Positions 1-6,920 of a stretch of DNA of 13,467 nt are shown in pieces (positions within the stretch are counted from its first letter, which is position 1; each line of letters begins with the position of its first letter). The notes under the pieces are model-generated. The model saw only the letters and a list, made by a program, of their open reading frames with translations. It did not search any database and was not told the origin of the DNA. This stretch comes from JBAXTE01 sp038240835 (GTDB lineage: Bacteria > Bacteroidota > Bacteroidia > Bacteroidales > WCHB1-69). The stretch spans positions 1 through 13,467 of the forward strand of contig JBBRGJ010000086.1 in assembly GCA_038240835.1 (NCBI GenBank), given 5' to 3'. The position numbers and the translations under genes are program-made.

Positions 1-86
1 GATGCGAGTTCCAGCGGGTGTGTCCCACAGTAGTAGCGTACCAGTGAAATTCTTGTTTTTGGTGCAAGGATTGCGATCTTTTTGTA

Positions 87-145
87 TACACGGATGAGAA
101 GGAACACTGATAAGCGTTCTATCCGTGTTCTCTCCCATCCGTGTA
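87..145. repeat. Long imperfect inverted repeat with ACACGGAT units
   Basis: Arms at 87-112 and 120-145 are reverse complements at 22 of 26 positions, separated by a 7-nt loop. The units TACACGGATG and GAACAC-GATA recur in each arm. From memory, ATCCGTGT-type units are common intergenic repeats in several environmental bacteria, including Bacteroidota; this is recollection, not a search. There is no T-tract beside it that would make it a standard terminator. Confidence 0.75.
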
Positions 146-225
146 TAGAACATCCTTTTTGCTTCCGGCTTGTCCAGGTTAGTTTCCATGCCCGATTGGG
201 CACAATCAGCCATGAAAATAGGCTT

Positions 226-252
226 TCTCTGCGCCTTTGCGTCTCTGCGGGA
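226..252. repeat. CTTTGCG/CTCTGCG intergenic repeat motif
   Basis: A short run of related heptamers (CTCTGCG, CCTTTGCG, TCTCTGCGGGAG). It resembles the CTTTGCG-rich intergenic repeat that I remember as widespread in environmental genomes. A related run, CTTTGTGGCTTCTTTGCG, lies at the other end of the window (12482-12499). Confidence 0.5.
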
Positions 253-275
253 GCTATTTGCAAGTCAGGGGCATA

Positions 276-308
276 CGGTAGGGGCGTGATTGAATCACGC
301 CCCTACCG
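276..308. repeat. Perfect 16-bp inverted repeat (palindromic element)
   Basis: The arms CGGTAGGGGCGTGATT (276-291) and AATCACGCCCCTACCG (293-308) are exact reverse complements around a single central G. The arms are G+C-rich and sit in a patch unlike the neighbouring coding DNA. This could be a REP-type element, a protein-binding palindrome or a mobile repeat. No oligo-T run follows, so a simple terminator is less likely. Confidence 0.85.
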
Positions 309-393
309 GCCATTCTATCACGGGAGGGCAGGCCAGACCAGTGATTTTTTTGCCAACAACCCGCAACCTGCTTGCATAGAATCATCCTTCGGG

Positions 394-1926
394 CTATCCT
401 ATCCACAACGCCATACAACACCCGTACGATTCCACAGGAATTTCTATGTCCTCCCCCCCATCCCCTTTGGTTGGCCTGCTGCGTCCCGACAACAAAATTG
501 TGCGAACTGTGTCGCTTGATAATACCTCGTTGCCACAAACATCGATGACTTTTGCAAAGTAGGAGTATGTCTCTTTATTGGTTGCTACATCGATGTCTAA
601 CGACGAATAGTTGCCCGAAGAGTTGTAAGGCAATGTGGCAATATTGACATAGTTGGTGGTGGGATATTTTTTGTAAATATTGATTCCGTTAATTACTGCG
701 CTAGTGTCTACAAATATTGCCAAATCGACATTCTGACTTTCGTTTACCGATGCAAATCTAAAATAAATATCGTCGGGCGTGTCTGACTCTTGAAAAACAA
801 AATTGACGGAAGTAGAAGATGCAGTTACCCCGTTTATGGCCACTACTCGGATGAAAAATCGATATGCATTCGCATTGATCAGTCCAGTAACAGTATAACT
901 TGTAGAGGTGGTTACTTCGTCAATTTTTAGAAAGGGTAATCCATTTTCCGACTCATATATTTCATATTTAGACACTCCACTCGGAAGATGGTCGTAGGTA
1001 TTCCAACTTAATGTTACTGTTTTTAGACAGTTGTTGGTCGCAAAGTTGAGCACCATGCTATGCTGGTCACCGCTTAGTGGACTAGCATTTAGGCAACTGT
1101 CGAGGGCCGCTATTCTGTAGTTTTGTGGAGAAGTTGGATTTGGATCGGCGTATTCGTAAAGTGTTGTATTGATGCCATATACTGTATCGATGGGCGTCCA
1201 TACGCCTCCATCTTGTCGGTAAACAATATATCCCTTTGTGTCGGAGGCCGATACTGGATTCCATCCAATTTGAATATTATCATTGATGATGTTTACACTT
1301 ACACTGTCTAAGTCGGGAGAACTTGGCGGAGTTAAATCCTTCACATGGCAGGCATCTGGCGCAGACTGATTTGAACAGCCGTTTCCAGTCATTATTATTT
1401 TATAAGACAATTGGATATCACACACGGAAAAATCTTCGGTGTAGGTTTGCTGCTGCGTAGAATCTAACAATAGCCAAGTGCCTGCAGGATACTCACGATA
1501 GATTTGATACCAACTATTTAGAGAGGGCAGGGGCGAGGAGGGAACATTCCAATTTAATTGTGCATTGCCATCGTTTATCGTGGTTACGATGAGCTGAATG
1601 GTCGAAATCGTATCGGAAAAACCTGTCGAACTCGACCCATTTGTTTTGATGTAATAATAACAGGTGTTTATGCCAGCAGCTGCCCCTAAATGAAGGTAAT
1701 TGATGGTTGCCGGATTGGTGATGGAGGATTGCAAGGTAAAAGGTCCCGTTAAACTGTTCGAAAAAAAGAGATCATACGAAACAAAATCTGCCACATCGGT
1801 GGTGCCTTGCCAAGTAATTATCACATCTCCATTTGTCGCAACATTCGCGCACTGCAACGTGGCTGGCTGAATAGCCATCGCAGACAAACTGGTGATAAAT
1901 AATAACACAAGGACGATTTTCTTCAT
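394..1926 (-). CDS. Secreted FN3-repeat protein, 3' end probably replaced (truncated)
   Basis: 510 residues. An N-terminal signal peptide (MKKIVLVLLFITSLSAMA) is followed by about five fibronectin type III-like modules at roughly 20-110, 110-200, 200-295, 300-390 and 390-480. These show the usual W-N/Y-x-I-Y patterns (LNWNVP, IGWNPVSASDTKGYIVYR, LSWNTY, YEIYES). The protein is probably exported and carries a string of binding modules. Proteins of this type in Bacteroidota usually continue into further FN3 modules and a T9SS-type C-terminal sorting domain. Here the FN3-like sequence stops at TVRTILLSG and is followed by about 30 Gly/Arg/Pro-rich, Cys-containing residues unlike the rest, encoded by G+C-richer DNA. 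I infer 3' truncation by recombination, insertion or assembly joining. The gene follows the M16-like gene on the same strand with a 39-nt gap, so the two may be cotranscribed. The ligand is unknown. Confidence 0.8.
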   Translation of the reverse strand: MKKIVLVLLFITSLSAMAIQPATLQCANVATNGDVIITWQGTTDVADFVSYDLFFSNSLTGPFTLQSSITNPATINYLHLGAAAGINTCYYYIKTNGSSSTGFSDTISTIQLIVTTINDGNAQLNWNVPSSPLPSLNSWYQIYREYPAGTWLLLDSTQQQTYTEDFSVCDIQLSYKIIMTGNGCSNQSAPDACHVKDLTPPSSPDLDSVSVNIINDNIQIGWNPVSASDTKGYIVYRQDGGVWTPIDTVYGINTTLYEYADPNPTSPQNYRIAALDSCLNASPLSGDQHSMVLNFATNNCLKTVTLSWNTYDHLPSGVSKYEIYESENGLPFLKIDEVTTSTSYTVTGLINANAYRFFIRVVAINGVTASSTSVNFVFQESDTPDDIYFRFASVNESQNVDLAIFVDTSAVINGINIYKKYPTTNYVNIATLPYNSSGNYSSLDIDVATNKETYSYFAKVIDVCGNEVLSSDTVRTILLSGRSRPTKGDGGEDIEIPVESYGCCMALWIG

Positions 1927-1965
1927 TTTCTTATTTCAAGTTTTATAAACGATTTTTTATCGAAT

Positions 1966-3249
1966 TTATTGCGCTGTTTTGTTGACAACTGCTAGTGTTA
2001 ACAACGCTGGATCAAGGTATTTGTTTACTTGTAGTTTTATCGCTTTTGGTGTAATTTGATTGATTGTATCCAAATATTGCTGAGGATACGAAAGGGATAA
2101 TCCTTTGGAAGTAATGGCAGTATATTGCGACATGATATTAAAAGGGCCATCAAAGCTTTTTAAGTAAGTTCCCACCATGTAATTTTTTACTCTATTCAAC
2201 TCCTCATCGCTTATCTCTTTTTCTTGCAATATGGCAATCTCTTTATAAATCTCACTAATTGCTGCATCGGTGTGTTCAAGACCTACTTCGGTTGAAATTC
2301 CAAAAACGCCTGAGTTCTTAAACCCAATTAAAAACGATCCTACTCCATAGGTAAACCCTTTGTCTTCTCGTAAGTTGCTCATCAGTCGCGAACCAAAGTA
2401 TCCGCCAAGTACGGTAGAAGCAATGTGTAATGGAACATAATCGGGATGGTGATTGTTAAATAACTCTCGCCCGATCCGAATAGAAGATTGAGTGGACTCT
2501 TTTCGGGTTAAAAACTCTTTTTTTGAGTCGCTTGAGTGAATTTTGTGCTCTTTTATTTCAGACTCTATAATCGCTCTTTTGGGCGATAAGTATTTTTCAA
2601 TCAGGGTGATGTCTGAATCGTTGATCTCTCCTGTGATGAAAATTGTAGACAATTGAGCGGGGTATTTTGTAGCGTAAAACTTTTGAATAGTCTCTTTGCC
2701 TACTGCGTCTACCTCTTCTGGTTTTCCAGCTCTTCCATATGGATGATTATTGCCAAATATCATCGAAAAAAGTTGCTTGTTTGCAATCACATCTCCCCGC
2801 TGATTGTCTTGTTTGATGTTGTGAATCAAGTTCTTTTTAACGATATGTAATTCGCTTTCGAGGAAAATAGATTCGTAGATAATTTCCGATAAAATGGGTA
2901 ATATATGTTGGATGTGCATTTTGGGAAATACAAATTGGATGGACGAATAGTCTTTATCTACGCCAATGGCATAATATCCCCCATAATAATCAATGGTTTC
3001 AGCAATTGATTTTGAATTAAAACTTTTGGTCCCTTCGGATAACATTTTTCCCGTGAGCAGTGCTTCAAAAGGTACATTCTGATGCCAACTTCCGGCATTG
3101 TATCTTATTTCAAGTTGAATCAGCGAGGTTGCATTGGTAGGCAATATATGCAAGGAATCGCCACCCGCTAAAATCATTTTATCTATTTTGGGAAGAGATA
3201 TTGTGGTTGGCAATGTATATAACGGACGATTGTGGAATGTATAACTCAT
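1966..3249 (-). CDS. Non-catalytic M16 (insulinase-like) peptidase subunit
   Basis: 427 residues, the usual length of an M16B half-enzyme. The fold signature is clear: an N-terminal M16 domain, then a C-terminal domain with SRLMSNLREDKGFTYGVGS (about 287-304), the conserved Arg-x6-Tyr region that helps bind substrate. The zinc site is gone: the position of HxxEH reads ALLTG (about 63-67, before KMLSEGTKSF), so both His and the Glu are lost. In two-subunit M16 enzymes this partner forms a clamp with the catalytic subunit; here that is probably the product of 5097-6335. There is no signal peptide, so it is likely cytoplasmic. A terminator lies between this gene and the upstream anti-sigma-like gene, so it probably has its own promoter, and it may share a transcript with the FN3 gene downstream. 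Confidence 0.9.
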   Translation of the reverse strand: MSYTFHNRPLYTLPTTISLPKIDKMILAGGDSLHILPTNATSLIQLEIRYNAGSWHQNVPFEALLTGKMLSEGTKSFNSKSIAETIDYYGGYYAIGVDKDYSSIQFVFPKMHIQHILPILSEIIYESIFLESELHIVKKNLIHNIKQDNQRGDVIANKQLFSMIFGNNHPYGRAGKPEEVDAVGKETIQKFYATKYPAQLSTIFITGEINDSDITLIEKYLSPKRAIIESEIKEHKIHSSDSKKEFLTRKESTQSSIRIGRELFNNHHPDYVPLHIASTVLGGYFGSRLMSNLREDKGFTYGVGSFLIGFKNSGVFGISTEVGLEHTDAAISEIYKEIAILQEKEISDEELNRVKNYMVGTYLKSFDGPFNIMSQYTAITSKGLSLSYPQQYLDTINQITPKAIKLQVNKYLDPALLTLAVVNKTAQ

Positions 3250-3269
3250 TTTTTGTATTGTTTAAGATG

Positions 3270-3295
3270 CAAATATCTGAAAAAATATGCAGCAA
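3270..3295 (-). promoter_or_regulatory. Possible promoter of the M16-like gene
   Basis: On the minus strand GATATTTG (3270-3277) matches the Bacteroidota -7 consensus TAnnTTTG except at the first two bases, with a TTG (3293-3295) 15 nt upstream. It lies just downstream of the terminator at 3297-3333 and about 20 nt before the ATG. This is a weak match, supported mainly by the need for a fresh start after the terminator. Confidence 0.3.
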
Positions 3296-3296
3296 T

Positions 3297-3333
3297 CGAT
3301 AAAAAAAAACTCCGAAAGGATTCCGGAGTTTTT
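3297..3333 (-). terminator. Rho-independent terminator after the anti-sigma-like gene
   Basis: Arms AAAAACTCCG (3305-3314) and CGGAGTTTTT (3324-3333) pair perfectly over 10 bp with a 9-nt loop. Read on the minus strand, the stem is followed by an unbroken run of nine T (complement of 3301-3309). It lies 57 nt beyond the stop of the 3390-4451 gene and before the start of the M16-like gene, so it should end the long minus-strand transcript. Confidence 0.88.
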
Positions 3334-3389
3334 CAAAATTCGTGAAAGAGGGATTCTGTAAATTCAATTTTTAGAAGTCCCGTATAGTT

Positions 3390-4451
3390 TTATTCTTGTC
3401 GAGGCAACAGTATAATCGTTCCTCTACTTGTTTTTATATTATTTGATTTGTCTCTGAATTGGAGAATGTAGAAATAAGCTCCCTCTTTTTGATCTTCGCT
3501 GTTGTATTTTCCATCCCATCCGTACTCTTTAACTCGAGATTCGAATACTTTTAACCCAGAACGGTTATAGATCATTAATGAGTAGTCTGAGCAATCAGAA
3601 GGAATGTTTGGAATGAAAAGATCATTTTTGCCATCCCCATTTGGTGTAAATGCATTGGGTTGTTCGTATTCATGACAATCGATTGCTTTTACTTTAATTA
3701 CAACGGAAGTATCGCCTGCCAACGTGTGGATGAAAGCTCTAAACGTCAAAACTTGTTCTTCTTTAACTTCGAGGACTGTAATTTCGTCTGTGATTTCACC
3801 TGTGGACCACATTACAGATAATCCACCTTTTGCTTTTAGTCTAAACGATTCGCCCACACAAATGGTTGTATCGTTCGTAATATCCAACACAGGCAAAGTT
3901 TTAGGTTCTTCAGTGTTCTCTGTTTTTGTGAGTTTTGAAATTGCGACCTCTTTTTTAGGTTGGTTATTATTAAATGGTGCTTGCAATTTCTCCAGATTAG
4001 TAGTTGGTGAAGCAACAGGTGCATTTTTTTGTTCCACAGCTTTTATCACTGGCTGAACTGTCGTTGCTTTTTGAGGTGCAACTATTGTGATAGGCTCATT
4101 GGAAGTTACTTCCTTTGTTGTAGGTGTGAAATTATTGTCCAATTTCTGTGGCGCAATCACTTCGTTGTTTGCAATTGTCTTGTTTGTATTCTCAGTTTGG
4201 GTGATTGTTTTAGTATGATTCGGCTCAGTTGTATTTGAGTTGAAATAATATGCAATTGCAACAGTTGCAACTACAATGCTTACAATGGCAGCACCACCAA
4301 TAAAATACTTTACAAAACTAGGCTTAGGGGAAACCACAGGGGCAGATCCAATATTCTTTTGGATGTTTGCCCATACTTTGTCAGAAGGCTCAATCTTGTG
4401 ATTTTTGAGCTTGTCTCTGAAAAGATCTCCTATGTAATTTAATTCGTCCAT
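3390..4451 (-). CDS. Membrane anti-sigma-like protein with gliding/T9SS type B C-terminal domain
   Basis: 353 residues. The N-terminal part (1-35, FRDKLKNHKIEPSDKVWANI) resembles the cytoplasmic head of Bacteroidota anti-sigma-like proteins. One membrane helix follows (about 49-70), then a Thr/Asn/Lys/Pro-rich linker (71-188), a PKD/Ig-like module (about 189-258, TICVGESFRL and MWSTGE) and a domain of the gliding motility-associated/T9SS type B family (about 263-350, PNAFTPNGDGKNDLF, YNRSGLKVF, WDGKYN, GAYFYIL). It starts 6 nt after the ECF sigma gene stops, the standard arrangement of a sigma factor and its regulator. I infer an inner-membrane protein with its head in the cytoplasm and the sorting-type domain in the periplasm. 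No cleavable signal peptide is visible, which is odd for a true T9SS cargo. Sigma binding is inferred from position and the N-terminal pattern. Confidence 0.82.
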   Translation of the reverse strand: MDELNYIGDLFRDKLKNHKIEPSDKVWANIQKNIGSAPVVSPKPSFVKYFIGGAAIVSIVVATVAIAYYFNSNTTEPNHTKTITQTENTNKTIANNEVIAPQKLDNNFTPTTKEVTSNEPITIVAPQKATTVQPVIKAVEQKNAPVASPTTNLEKLQAPFNNNQPKKEVAISKLTKTENTEEPKTLPVLDITNDTTICVGESFRLKAKGGLSVMWSTGEITDEITVLEVKEEQVLTFRAFIHTLAGDTSVVIKVKAIDCHEYEQPNAFTPNGDGKNDLFIPNIPSDCSDYSLMIYNRSGLKVFESRVKEYGWDGKYNSEDQKEGAYFYILQFRDKSNNIKTSRGTIILLPRQE

Positions 4452-4457
4452 TGTTTG

Positions 4458-5045
4458 TTATTCTTTATATCTTTTTAATACGTTGTCCTCGTGTAGATTT
4501 AAATCTCCAATTTTCTTTTGCAACACTCTTCGTGCTTTTAGTAGTTGAGATTTTGAGGTGTTAATGGATACATTCAACATCTCTGCAATCTCTTTGTGCG
4601 CATATCCCTCAATTTCATACAAGTTAAAAACTAACTTATATCCATCGGGAAGCGACTCAATCATTTTTAGAAGAACATTTGCATTTAATTTATCAAAGTT
4701 AGAGGGCCTCACATCTTCAATTGCTGTTTGTACCTCGTCGATGTCTAATTGATACATCGATTTTAAATTGCTTCGATAATGGTTAAGTGCTGTGTTTACC
4801 ATTATTCTTCTAATCCATCCTTCCAAAGAACCATCTCCTCTGTATTTATCTAGATTGTTGAAAATCTTGATAAACCCTTCTTGCAGAACATCTTCTGCGT
4901 CCTGTTCCGATCTTGTATAACGCCGACAAACAACCAGCATAATTGATGCAAATTTCTGATAAAGAATGTATTGGCACTTCTGATCTCGGTTGCCACATCC
5001 TTCAAGTAATTCTGCTTCTGTCATTTTATTATTTGCGTCGTTCAT
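4458..5045 (-). CDS. ECF (sigma-70 family) RNA polymerase sigma factor, copy 1
   Basis: 195 residues, the normal ECF length. Region 2 covers about 24-92: DAEDVLQEGFIKIFNNLDKYRG is the conserved core-binding and -10 recognition stretch, followed by LEGWIRRIMVNTALNHYR. Region 4 covers about 124-176: LPDGYKLVFNLYEIEGYAHKEIAEML plus a helix-turn-helix ending in SKSQLLKARRVLQKK. It would direct RNA polymerase to a small set of envelope- or stress-type promoters. The membrane protein 6 nt downstream is its likely anti-sigma partner. The gene begins 51 nt after the catalytic M16 gene ends; I see no convincing TAnnTTTG box in that gap, so it is probably carried on the upstream transcript or uses a sigma-specific promoter I cannot identify. 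Confidence 0.95.
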   Translation of the reverse strand: MNDANNKMTEAELLEGCGNRDQKCQYILYQKFASIMLVVCRRYTRSEQDAEDVLQEGFIKIFNNLDKYRGDGSLEGWIRRIMVNTALNHYRSNLKSMYQLDIDEVQTAIEDVRPSNFDKLNANVLLKMIESLPDGYKLVFNLYEIEGYAHKEIAEMLNVSINTSKSQLLKARRVLQKKIGDLNLHEDNVLKRYKE

Positions 5046-5096
5046 TATGATGACAATTTTTTGTGTTTGTTTGGTGTCTTGGTTGAAAAATTAATG

Positions 5097-6335
5097 TTAA
5101 TTTTCTGAATAATAAAAGAGTGTGGAACAATTTGTCGGACGTAATACCTCTTTTGCTACTTCTAATATCTTAGGACCGTTTTGCTTTAAATACATCTCCA
5201 CTTCGTTATTAATAATATTTACATCGCCCAAAAACTCAGCGTATGCCAAATCTTTTGCTTTATTTAAGGTGCTCATCTCGGAGTATAACAAGAGACTGAT
5301 GGTCTTGTTTTTTACTTTTTCCAATTTTTTTTCTTCTATTGGACTTGAAATAAAGTTAGATATTTCATCTTCGATGTATTGATTTGCTTGTTCTAATGTG
5401 ATGCCAGCAACTGGTTTGCCACTGATTACAAATAATCCTTCATCGGCACTTCCAGTAATAAAAGCATCTATTTCGTGAAATATCTGGTTTTTCTTGACTA
5501 AGTTTTGATACAATATCGAGGAGTTGCCATTCGAAAACAGATCCGATAAAAGATCAATTGCATAATAATCTGGATGGGTTCTTTTGCAGGTGTGATATGC
5601 TTTGTAAATTGCATCCGATTCTACTTTTCTTTTTACACTAAGTTGCCTTGCTTCGGTTTGAATGGGTTCTGGCAAAACTTTTCTTTCCAAAACAGCTCCC
5701 GAAGGAATTTTTCCAAACCAACGTTCTGCCAAGGCAAATATCTCTTCGCTGTCTACATTTCCCACCACACTCAAAACTGCATTGTTGGGACGGTAATAGT
5801 TGTAAAAAAATGATTTTACATCTTCCATGGTTGCTTTTTCTACGTGCGACGGCTCTTTGCCGATGGGATTCCAAGAGTAAGGATGGTTTTGGTATGCAAG
5901 AGGACTCAAAAGTTGCCAAACATCTCCATAAGGTCTGTTTAAGTATGATTGGTTAAACTCTTCTATCACAACTTGCTTTTGAACATCTAATCCTTTTTGA
6001 CCAAAAGCCAGTTCATTCATACGGTCGCTCTCTAACCAAAACGCAGTTTCTATGTTCTGATAAGGAAGTGTAATATAATAATTGGTAATATCTTTTGAAG
6101 TGAATGCATTGCTCTGTCCACCAACTTCTTGAATGGGTGTGTCGAATTTTAGTATATTTTTAGAACCACTAAACATAAGGTGCTCAAAGAGGTGGGCAAA
6201 CCCCGTTTTATCGGGCGATTCGTCCCGCGATCCTACTTTGTACAATAAATTAAAGGCAGCAATGGGTGAGTACTTGTCGCAACTCACGATTACGGTTAAT
6301 CCATTGGTTAGCACTTTCCTTTTTAATGATATCAT
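5097..6335 (-). CDS. Catalytic M16 (insulinase family) zinc peptidase
   Basis: 412 residues. The inverted zinc motif HLFEH is at 48-52 (in GFAHLFEHLMFSGSKN), and the third zinc ligand is a Glu in QVVIEEFNQ (125 or 126), about 74 residues on, as the family requires. The first domain is followed by the usual M16 C-terminal domain (about 170-400). Enzymes of this kind cleave peptides or small proteins inside a clam-shell cavity made with a second, inactive subunit; the inactive homologue is encoded at 1966-3249. No signal peptide is present, so cytoplasmic action is likely. The gene lies 24 nt after an ECF sigma gene and 51 nt before another. The substrate cannot be read from sequence. Confidence 0.95.
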   Translation of the reverse strand: MISLKRKVLTNGLTVIVSCDKYSPIAAFNLLYKVGSRDESPDKTGFAHLFEHLMFSGSKNILKFDTPIQEVGGQSNAFTSKDITNYYITLPYQNIETAFWLESDRMNELAFGQKGLDVQKQVVIEEFNQSYLNRPYGDVWQLLSPLAYQNHPYSWNPIGKEPSHVEKATMEDVKSFFYNYYRPNNAVLSVVGNVDSEEIFALAERWFGKIPSGAVLERKVLPEPIQTEARQLSVKRKVESDAIYKAYHTCKRTHPDYYAIDLLSDLFSNGNSSILYQNLVKKNQIFHEIDAFITGSADEGLFVISGKPVAGITLEQANQYIEDEISNFISSPIEEKKLEKVKNKTISLLLYSEMSTLNKAKDLAYAEFLGDVNIINNEVEMYLKQNGPKILEVAKEVLRPTNCSTLFYYSEN

Positions 6336-6359
6336 CTGTTTCTAATTATTTCTACAAAG

Positions 6360-6914
6360 TTATAACTTTTCGCCAATTAACCATTGTGCAAGTTTTTGTT
6401 TCGCTCGATGAATCTGAGTTTCTACTGCGGGGATGGATTGTTCGGTGATTTCAGAGATCTCTTTTTGCGAAAATCCTTGAATGTGAAACAGTGTAAAAGA
6501 GATTTTTTCTTTGTCTTTTAAGCGAGCAATGGCTGAATATAATTTTCTGGCCTGCTCTTTCTGTTCCAAAACTACTCCTGGATGAACCCAATTTTCCTTG
6601 GATCGCTTACTTGCGGATTGATTCTGGATGAGCGAAAAGGTGAAAAAACGCTTTCTCTTCCGAATCACCTCCAACGATTTGTTGACACAAATACGATAAA
6701 TCCATGTGGATAAAGCAGATTTTCCCTGAAAGGTTTGGATGGATTGAAATACTTCCAAAAATACATCTTGCATCACATCCATTGCATCCGATTCGTTCTG
6801 AAGTAGATGCAATGAAGTATTGTAAATCCCATCTTTGTTGTCAAGAAAAAGTGTGCGAAATGCTATTTCGTCGCCACTCTTTAACTGATTTACAAAGTTG
6901 GTTTCATCGAACAT
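6360..6914 (-). CDS. ECF (sigma-70 family) RNA polymerase sigma factor, copy 2
   Basis: 184 residues. Region 2 lies at about 15-85 (DAMDVMQDVFLEVFQSIQTFQGKSALSTWIYRICVNKSLEVIR) and region 4 at about 118-175 (IARLKDKEKISFTLFHIQGFSQKEISEITEQS, then VETQIHRAKQKL). The HPGVVLEQKE linker is typical of Bacteroidota ECF factors. It differs clearly from the sigma factor at 4458-5045, so this is not a recent tandem copy. Its ATG is 6 nt after the S9 peptidase stop. Unlike the other copy, no anti-sigma gene follows it; the next gene is the M16 peptidase. Its control is therefore unexplained, unless the anti-sigma-like protein downstream serves both. Confidence 0.95.
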   Translation of the reverse strand: MFDETNFVNQLKSGDEIAFRTLFLDNKDGIYNTSLHLLQNESDAMDVMQDVFLEVFQSIQTFQGKSALSTWIYRICVNKSLEVIRKRKRFFTFSLIQNQSASKRSKENWVHPGVVLEQKEQARKLYSAIARLKDKEKISFTLFHIQGFSQKEISEITEQSIPAVETQIHRAKQKLAQWLIGEKL

Positions 6915-6920
6915 CGAGTA

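Larger units (their letters stand above)
1..393. other. Gene-free left-end patch, G+C-rich and repeat-laden
   Basis: I see no convincing gene here. The patch is visibly richer in G+C than the coding DNA to its right and consists largely of intergenic-type repeat pieces: a long imperfect hairpin at 87-145, a CTTTGCG-type motif at 226-252 and a near-perfect palindrome at 276-308. The open frames that cross it (for example 82-519 on the plus strand) have no recognisable domain and a composition typical of translated repeats. The different composition appears to continue into the 3' end of the neighbouring FN3 gene, up to about position 485. Confidence 0.7.

Noticed and set aside
82..519. 145-codon plus-strand open frame at the left end
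   Set aside because: It runs through the inverted repeats and into the antisense of the FN3 gene and shows no domain. It is best explained as translated repeat DNA.
5638..5956. Overlapping open frames on both strands inside the M16 peptidase gene
   Set aside because: They are shadow frames of a well-supported gene with an intact catalytic motif.
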